Source of the DNA: Alphaproteobacteria bacterium
GTDB lineage: Bacteria; Pseudomonadota; Alphaproteobacteria; JAEULC01
Length of the DNA: 51,418 nt
NCBI GenBank assembly: GCA_023150455.1
Contig: JAKLKW010000011.1
Coordinates: 1-51,418 of the forward strand
Direction of reading: 5' to 3'
The stretch's first letter is position 1. Each line of letters starts with the position of its first letter. The notes beneath the pieces were generated by a model, which saw only the letters and a list, made by a program, of their open reading frames with translations, did not search any database and was not told the origin of the DNA. The translations under genes and the position numbers were made by a program. Positions 46,992-51,418 of the stretch are shown here, in pieces.

Positions 46992-47993
46992 ATGACCGAC
47001 GCCGCCGCGCCTCCCGCCACGATCTGCATCTATGTCGGGCTCGATCTCGTGGGGGACGGGCTGATGAAGCTGCCGTTCCTGCGCGCGCTGCGCCGGGCCT
47101 GGCCCGATGCGCGCATCACATGGCTCGCCGGCAAGGGCCGGAGCGCCTTCGCGCACGAGCTGGCGCCGCTCGTCCGCGGCCTGATCGACGAGGTGATCGA
47201 GGACGCCGGCATCGGCTCGCGCGCGGGCGAGCTGCTCGCGCGGCCGCTCGCCGGCCGCCGCTTCGACCTCGTCATCGACACGCAGCGCCGCGCACTGACC
47301 ACGCTGATCGTCCGGCGGATCCGCCACGGTGCATTCGTCTCGGGCGCCGCCGGGTTCCTGTTGTCCGACCGGCGACCACGCGTGCCCCATGCGAAACCGA
47401 AGGCGATGATCCGCCAGATGCTCGACCTGATCGAGGTCGCGTCCGGCCTGCCCGCGCGGCCCGAGGCCAGGCTCGCGATCGACCCGGCGGCGGAGCAGGA
47501 AGCCGCGGCGCTGCTGCCGTCGGGCCCGACCTACGTCGGCCTGGCGCCGGGCGCCGGCGGACGGCGCAAGTGCTGGCCGCTCGAAAACTACGTCGCGCTG
47601 GGCAGGCGCCTCGCGGCGGGCGGACGCGTGCCCGTCTTCATCCTCGGCCCCGGCGAGGGGGAATGGGTCGAAGCCTGCCGCGCGGTGCCGGGCGCGCTCC
47701 TGCCGCTGCAGACAGCGGCCGACCGTGGCATCGCCGTCATGCCGATGCTCACGATCGCCCTGGCGCGGCGCCTCGCCGCCGCCGTCGCCAACGACAGCGG
47801 CGCGGGCCACATGCTGGCCGCCGGCGACGTGAAGCTCGTCTCGCTGTTCGGCCCGACCTCGCCCGACAAGTTCGCGCCCATGACGCCGGTGCTGCGCGTC
47901 CTCCGCGCGCAGGAATTCGGCGGCGAGGCGATGGCGGCGATCACGGTCGATGCGGTGGAGCAGGCGCTGATGCAGCTCGTCGAGAAGCGTTAG
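46992..47993 (+). CDS. glycosyltransferase family 9 (heptosyltransferase-like)
   Basis: 333 aa, GT-B fold. YVGLDLVGDGLMKLPFLRAL with WPDARITWLAGKGRSAFAHE in the N-terminal lobe; C-terminal lobe with YVGLAPGAGGRRKCWPLENY, VPVFILGPGEGEWVEAC, NDSGAGHMLAAGDVKLVSLF and FGPTSPDKFAPM, typical of ADP-heptose:LPS transferases. Acceptor is unknown and the LPS context is not visible here. 3' end overlaps the ampG stop by four bases. Confidence 0.9.
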   Translation: MTDAAAPPATICIYVGLDLVGDGLMKLPFLRALRRAWPDARITWLAGKGRSAFAHELAPLVRGLIDEVIEDAGIGSRAGELLARPLAGRRFDLVIDTQRRALTTLIVRRIRHGAFVSGAAGFLLSDRRPRVPHAKPKAMIRQMLDLIEVASGLPARPEARLAIDPAAEQEAAALLPSGPTYVGLAPGAGGRRKCWPLENYVALGRRLAAGGRVPVFILGPGEGEWVEACRAVPGALLPLQTAADRGIAVMPMLTIALARRLAAAVANDSGAGHMLAAGDVKLVSLFGPTSPDKFAPMTPVLRVLRAQEFGGEAMAAITVDAVEQALMQLVEKR

Positions 47994-49345
47994 CGGTCGG
48001 TCGCGTTCCGGGCCGACGCCGGCTGCGTCAGCGGAAAGCGCCGCATCAGCACCAGAAGCAGCAGCAGCCCCGGCAGCGCCGCCAGCGTGCTCAGCAGGAA
48101 GAACGGCACCCAGCCCAGCGCCTCCGCCAGCACGCCGCCCGAAGCCGACAGGACGCGCTGCGGCACGGCGGCGAGCGCCGACAGCAGCGCGTATTGCGTG
48201 GCGGTGAAGCGCGCGTTGCAAAGGACCGAAAGATAGGCGACGAACGCGGCCGAGCCCATGCCGCCGCAGAAATTCTCCACGCCGATCGTCGCCGTCAGCA
48301 TGGCGATATCGTGCCCGGCGACGGCCAGCGCGACGTACATCAGGTTCGACAGCATCTGCAGCACGCCCGCGACCATCAGGCCGCGATAGATGCCGACGCG
48401 GAATACCAGCGCGCCGCCGGCGGCCACGCCCGCCAGCGTGGCAACGACGCCGAACACCTTGCTGACATTGGCGATCTCGATCTTGCTGAAGCCCATCTGG
48501 ATGTAGAACGGGCTGGTCATCACGCCGGCCAGCGCGTCGCCGAACTTGTAGAGCACGACGACGACCAGGATCAGCAGCCAGGCCTCGCGCCGCATGATGT
48601 CGGCGAACGGCGCGATCACCGCCATGGCGAACCAGGCGCGGGCGCGGTCAACGGCCGTGACGCCGGGCATCGGGGCCAGGGCGCGGCGCGACGCCGCCGG
48701 CTCCTGCATCATCAGCACCGAAGCCATGCCGATGCTCATCAGCGCCGCCATGACCGCAAAGGCGACGCCCCAGCCGCCGAACGCGGCGGCATAGAGCGCG
48801 CCGGCGCCGCTCGCCAGCATGCCGCCGCGATAGCCCCATTGCGTCGCCGCTGCGCCCATGCCCTGCTGCTCCGGTGCCAGGAGCTCGATGCGGATGGCGT
48901 CGATGACGATGTCCTGCGTCGCCGACAAAAAGGCGACGGCGACCGCGGCGAGCACCGTCCACCACAGCGCCGTCGTCGGGTCGGTCTGCCCGACGGCGAC
49001 GATCGCCAGGGCCAGCAGCACCTGGATCAGCAGGGCCCAGCCGCGCCGGCGTCCTAGGCGCGGCGTCAGCCAGGGCAGCGGCACGCGGTCGACGATCGGC
49101 GCCCACAGGAACTTCAGCGTATAGGAAAGGCCGATCAGCGCGGCGAAGCCGATCGCCCGCAGCGATACGCCGGATTCGGCGAGCCAGATGCCCAATGTCG
49201 CGCCACTGAGGGCCAGCGGCAGGCCGCTGGAGAAGCCCTGCAGCAGGACGATCAGGATGTTGCGGTCCCGGAGCGCCTCGGCCGCGGCGCGCCAGCTGCG
49301 CTTCTGCCCGCCCTTGTCGGAGATGCTGGTCGCGGGCGCGCTCAG
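47990..49345 (-). CDS. ampG: AmpG family muropeptide MFS transporter
   Basis: Imports anhydromuropeptides released from the cell wall. Twelve or more hydrophobic segments; ILIVLLQGFSSGLPLALSGA, ATLGIWLAESGVSLRAIG, SATQDIVIDAIRIELLAP and LSYTLKFLWAPIVDRVPLPW are AmpG signatures. The start is not standard: in frame, CTG 49345 overlaps the pfkB stop (CTGA), with AGGGAG at 49354-49359, eight bases upstream. No ATG, GTG or TTG lies nearby; the next one falls inside the first membrane helices. CTG gives 451 aa. The gene follows the PfkB kinase gene. Confidence 0.9.
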   Translation of the reverse strand: MSAPATSISDKGGQKRSWRAAAEALRDRNILIVLLQGFSSGLPLALSGATLGIWLAESGVSLRAIGFAALIGLSYTLKFLWAPIVDRVPLPWLTPRLGRRRGWALLIQVLLALAIVAVGQTDPTTALWWTVLAAVAVAFLSATQDIVIDAIRIELLAPEQQGMGAAATQWGYRGGMLASGAGALYAAAFGGWGVAFAVMAALMSIGMASVLMMQEPAASRRALAPMPGVTAVDRARAWFAMAVIAPFADIMRREAWLLILVVVVLYKFGDALAGVMTSPFYIQMGFSKIEIANVSKVFGVVATLAGVAAGGALVFRVGIYRGLMVAGVLQMLSNLMYVALAVAGHDIAMLTATIGVENFCGGMGSAAFVAYLSVLCNARFTATQYALLSALAAVPQRVLSASGGVLAEALGWVPFFLLSTLAALPGLLLLLVLMRRFPLTQPASARNATDR

Positions 49346-50349
49346 CCCAGCTTCTCCCTGACCAGCGCCTTGAGGTCCGTTTCCGGCCGCGCGCCGTAAT
49401 GCGCGATCACCTCGGCGGCGGCGAGACTCGCGATCTTGCCGCAGCGGCGCAGGTCGTCGCCTTGCGTGAACGCATAGAGGAAGCCGGCGGCGTAGAGATC
49501 GCCGGCGCCGGTCGTGTCGACGACCTTCGCGACCGGCGCTGCGTCGATCACGTGCAGCTCGTCGCTGCGCACGATCACCGATCCCTTGGGTCCGCGCGTC
49601 AGCACCGCGATCTCGCAGTGATCGCGCACCGCCTGCAGCGCCGCGTCGAAGTCCGGCGCCTTGTACAACGAGATCAGCTCGGCCTCGTTCGCGAACAGGA
49701 TGTCGATGTGGTCGCGCACCAGCGTCAGGAACGACTCGCGGTGGCGGTCGACGCAGAACGGGTCGCTCAGTGTCAGCGATACGCGCCGCTTGGCCTGGTG
49801 CGCGATGCGTGCGGCGCGCAGGAACGCTTCCTTGGCGCGCGGCCTGTCCCACAGATAGCCTTCAAGGTAGGTCACGCTGGCGCCGGCGACCGTCGTCTCG
49901 TCGACGTCGTCCGGACCCAGGTTCACGCAGGCGCCCAGATAAGTGTTCATGGTACGTAGCGCGTCGGGCGTGACCAGGATCAGGCAGCGCGCGGTCGGCG
50001 TGCCTTCCCTGTCCGGCGGCGTGTCGAACCTCACGCCGGTGGCGCGGATGTCGTGCCGGAAGACCATGCCGAGCTGGTCGTCGTTGACCTTGCCGATATA
50101 GGCCGCGCGCCCACCCAGCGCCGCAATCCCGGCCATTGTATTGGCGCAGGACCCGCCCGAGATCTCGCGCCCCGGTCCCATGCGCGCGTACAGCTCGTCC
50201 GCGCGCTCGGCGTCGATCAGGGTCATCAGGTTCTTGTTGAGCTTGTTGGCGACGATGAACGCGTCGTCGGCCTGCGCGATGACGTCGACGATGGCGTTGC
50301 CGATGCCCACCACATCGAACGTCGCCGGCGCTTTCTGGGCCTTGGTCAT
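49342..50349 (-). CDS. PfkB-family sugar/nucleoside kinase (adenosine kinase-like)
   Basis: 335 aa. PfkB motif 1 around EISGGSCANTMAGIAALGGR; motif 2 DTTGAGDLYAAGFLYAFTQG with the catalytic Asp in GAGD. The N-terminus FDVVGIGNAIVDVIAQADD and the central KLNKNLMTLIDAERADELYA are typical of adenosine kinase and related members. Substrate cannot be fixed from sequence alone. ATG 50349 (MTKAQKAP) preferred; the extension to 50448 lacks family similarity. Its last bases overlap the CTG start of ampG. Confidence 0.88.
   Translation of the reverse strand: MTKAQKAPATFDVVGIGNAIVDVIAQADDAFIVANKLNKNLMTLIDAERADELYARMGPGREISGGSCANTMAGIAALGGRAAYIGKVNDDQLGMVFRHDIRATGVRFDTPPDREGTPTARCLILVTPDALRTMNTYLGACVNLGPDDVDETTVAGASVTYLEGYLWDRPRAKEAFLRAARIAHQAKRRVSLTLSDPFCVDRHRESFLTLVRDHIDILFANEAELISLYKAPDFDAALQAVRDHCEIAVLTRGPKGSVIVRSDELHVIDAAPVAKVVDTTGAGDLYAAGFLYAFTQGDDLRRCGKIASLAAAEVIAHYGARPETDLKALVREKLG
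49354..49359 (-). promoter_or_regulatory. Shine-Dalgarno ahead of the CTG start of ampG
   Basis: AGGGAG, eight bases before CTG 49345, inside the last codons of the pfkB gene. The SD strength and spacing support use of CTG. Confidence 0.55.
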
Positions 50350-50513
50350 GGAGTCCCGCTGTTGTCCGCTGGAAGGGCGCGCCGCCAGCGTGCTCGCGGG
50401 CGCCAAGAGAACGCGGGCGCAGTATAGTCGGCATCGCCCCGCCGGCAAGAAGCCTCGACCCTTGCGCGCGACCGCGGCGCGGTCTTACATCCGGGGCGCG
50501 CCCAATCCGCGGG

Positions 50514-51242
50514 ATGCCGATGCTCTTCTCCGCTTTTTCCAAGGCCATCGCCCAGTTGCCCGATCCGGCCCTGCGCAACGTCCTGCTGCGCGCGATGGCG
50601 GGCGCCGCCGGCATCTACGTCCTGCTCTGCGCCATCCTGTGGATCGCGTTCGCGCGCATCAGCCTGTCCGAGATCGCGTGGCTCGACACGGCGATCGACG
50701 TGCTCGGCGCCTTCGCGGTGTTCGTGGTCGCGATCCTGCTCTTCCCGGCCACGGCCAGCGCGCTGGTCGGCTTGTTCCTGGAAGAGGTCGCCGCCGCGGT
50801 CGAGCGCGAGCACTATGCGGGCCTGCCGCCGGCGCGCATCCACGGCCTGGCCGAGAGCACGCTCGCGGGCATCCGTTTCGGCCTGGTTGCCCTGGCGTTG
50901 AATATCGCCGCGCTGCCGCTCTACCTCGTACTGTTACTTGTACCCCCCTTGAATGTCTTTGTCTTTTTCGGGGTGAACGGCTATCTTCTGGGTCGGGAGT
51001 ATTTCGAGCTGGCGGCCGCTCGCCGCCTGCCGCTCGAGGAGGCCAGAGCGCTGCGCCGGCGCCATCGCGGCACGGTGATCCTGGCCGGGGGACTGACGGC
51101 GCTTCTGCTCACCGTCCCCGTGGTCAACCTGGCCGCACCCATCATCGGGACCGCGGCCATGGTACATATCCTCGAGGCGCTGCGACGGCGGTCCGGCGCG
51201 TCTCCCGCGAACAACAAACCCGGGCGGCGGGGACCGTCCTAG
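50514..51242 (+). CDS. EI24/CysZ-family membrane protein
   Basis: 242 aa with several helices: MAGAAGIYVLLCAILWIAFA, AIDVLGAFAVFVVAILLFPA, LALNIAALPLYLVLLLVPPL and VILAGGLTALLLTVPVVNLA. The NVFVFFGVNGYLLGREYFEL segment is typical of EI24 proteins. The related CysZ transports sulfate, but the CysZ assignment is not secure. ATG at 50514 or 50520. A small tail follows before the next gene starts at 51262. Confidence 0.82.
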   Translation: MPMLFSAFSKAIAQLPDPALRNVLLRAMAGAAGIYVLLCAILWIAFARISLSEIAWLDTAIDVLGAFAVFVVAILLFPATASALVGLFLEEVAAAVEREHYAGLPPARIHGLAESTLAGIRFGLVALALNIAALPLYLVLLLVPPLNVFVFFGVNGYLLGREYFELAAARRLPLEEARALRRRHRGTVILAGGLTALLLTVPVVNLAAPIIGTAAMVHILEALRRRSGASPANNKPGRRGPS

Positions 51243-51261
51243 AGGATGAGGGAGCAGGTAG

Positions 51262-51418
51262 ATGTTTCGGCGACGCAAGGGCGATGACGACGGCAGCATG
51301 GGTTCGACGGCGCAGGGCGGAACGGAATCCGGTTCGGGCGACCTGCCGGCGCTGAAGCCTTTCATGCGTGCGAGCAGCGAAGAGACCCTGGCGCCCGCGC
51401 GGCCGGCCGCACCGGCGG
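51262..51418 (+). CDS. unidentified protein, 3' partial (bactofilin-like at best)
   Basis: Opens at ATG 51262, with GGGAGCAGG just upstream as the ribosome-binding site, and runs off the window in frame after 52 codons. MFRRRKGDDDG followed by a Gly/Ser/Ala/Pro-rich, low-complexity stretch resembles the disordered N-terminus of bactofilins. With no folded domain in view the family is a guess. Confidence 0.5.
   Translation, partial: MFRRRKGDDDGSMGSTAQGGTESGSGDLPALKPFMRASSEETLAPARPAAPA

Noticed and set aside
44368..46995. 875-codon open frame antisense to the Lon-like gene
   Set aside because: Coding evidence (protease Ser-Lys motifs) is on the minus strand; the plus frame shows no domain.

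Overview
The window is a 51.4-kb piece of a GC-rich chromosome. The gene content and order point to an alphaproteobacterium, most likely of Rhodospirillales/Reyranella-like affinity; that taxonomic level is inference. The evidence is the classic alphaproteobacterial origin neighbourhood: leuS-lptE-holA facing parB-parA-rsmG-mnmG-mnmE, then rho, hemJ-hemH-hemE, a strand switch, ppsR-maf-aroE-coaE-dnaQ, secB, fxsA, the tim44-like gene, mltA, smr, an XRE gene, hslUV and the his cluster. No rRNA, tRNA, CRISPR array, prophage or intact insertion sequence was seen.

Left arm (1-20.4 kb). A truncated SPINDLY-type glycosyltransferase is followed by leuS-lptE-holA. The par/mnm block then runs on the minus strand and carries two perfect 16-bp parS sites, one inside rsmG and one between mnmG and mnmE. 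A plus-strand island (YyaL-like protein, ogt, dienelactone-hydrolase-like protein, quinone oxidoreductase) separates it from rho-cupin and from hemE-hemH-hemJ. The 436-bp gap between hemE and ppsR (20383-20818) is relatively AT-rich, holds DnaA-box-like 9-mers, and marks the strand switch. It is the best candidate for the chromosomal replication origin. Most genes on both sides, though not leuS-lptE-holA or the 11.5-15.8 kb island, are transcribed away from it.

Right arm (20.8-38.6 kb). ppsR-maf-aroE-coaE-dnaQ is a tightly overlapping operon. Converging secB and the phosphatase/fxsA pair follow. A tim44-like gene and mltA are separated by a striking perfect 28-bp inverted repeat. lutABC sits between mltA and smr. 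hslVU lies divergent from a histidine operon (hisB, a DUF2628 gene, hisH, hisA, hisF, hisE) that continues into a HIT protein and a small DUF1272 protein.

Accessory end (38.6-51.4 kb). A compositionally distinct three-part protein (RHH/SeqA-N-like, RAMA/DUF2924-like, winged-helix-like) has its own near-consensus promoter and operator-like repeats. It is the least explained gene in the window. Next come a DMGDH-type oxidoreductase with a divergent AraC regulator and MFS transporter, a YciI protein, a LonC-like protease with a degenerate ATPase site, a GT9 glycosyltransferase, an AmpG-like permease, a PfkB kinase, an EI24-family membrane protein, and a gene running off the edge.

The observations most worth a second look are the RHH/RAMA/wHTH gene with its promoter-operator, the tim44/mltA palindromic element, probable CTG starts (each with a well-spaced Shine-Dalgarno) for both mltA and ampG, whose products act in successive steps of peptidoglycan recycling, the parS sites, and the candidate origin.
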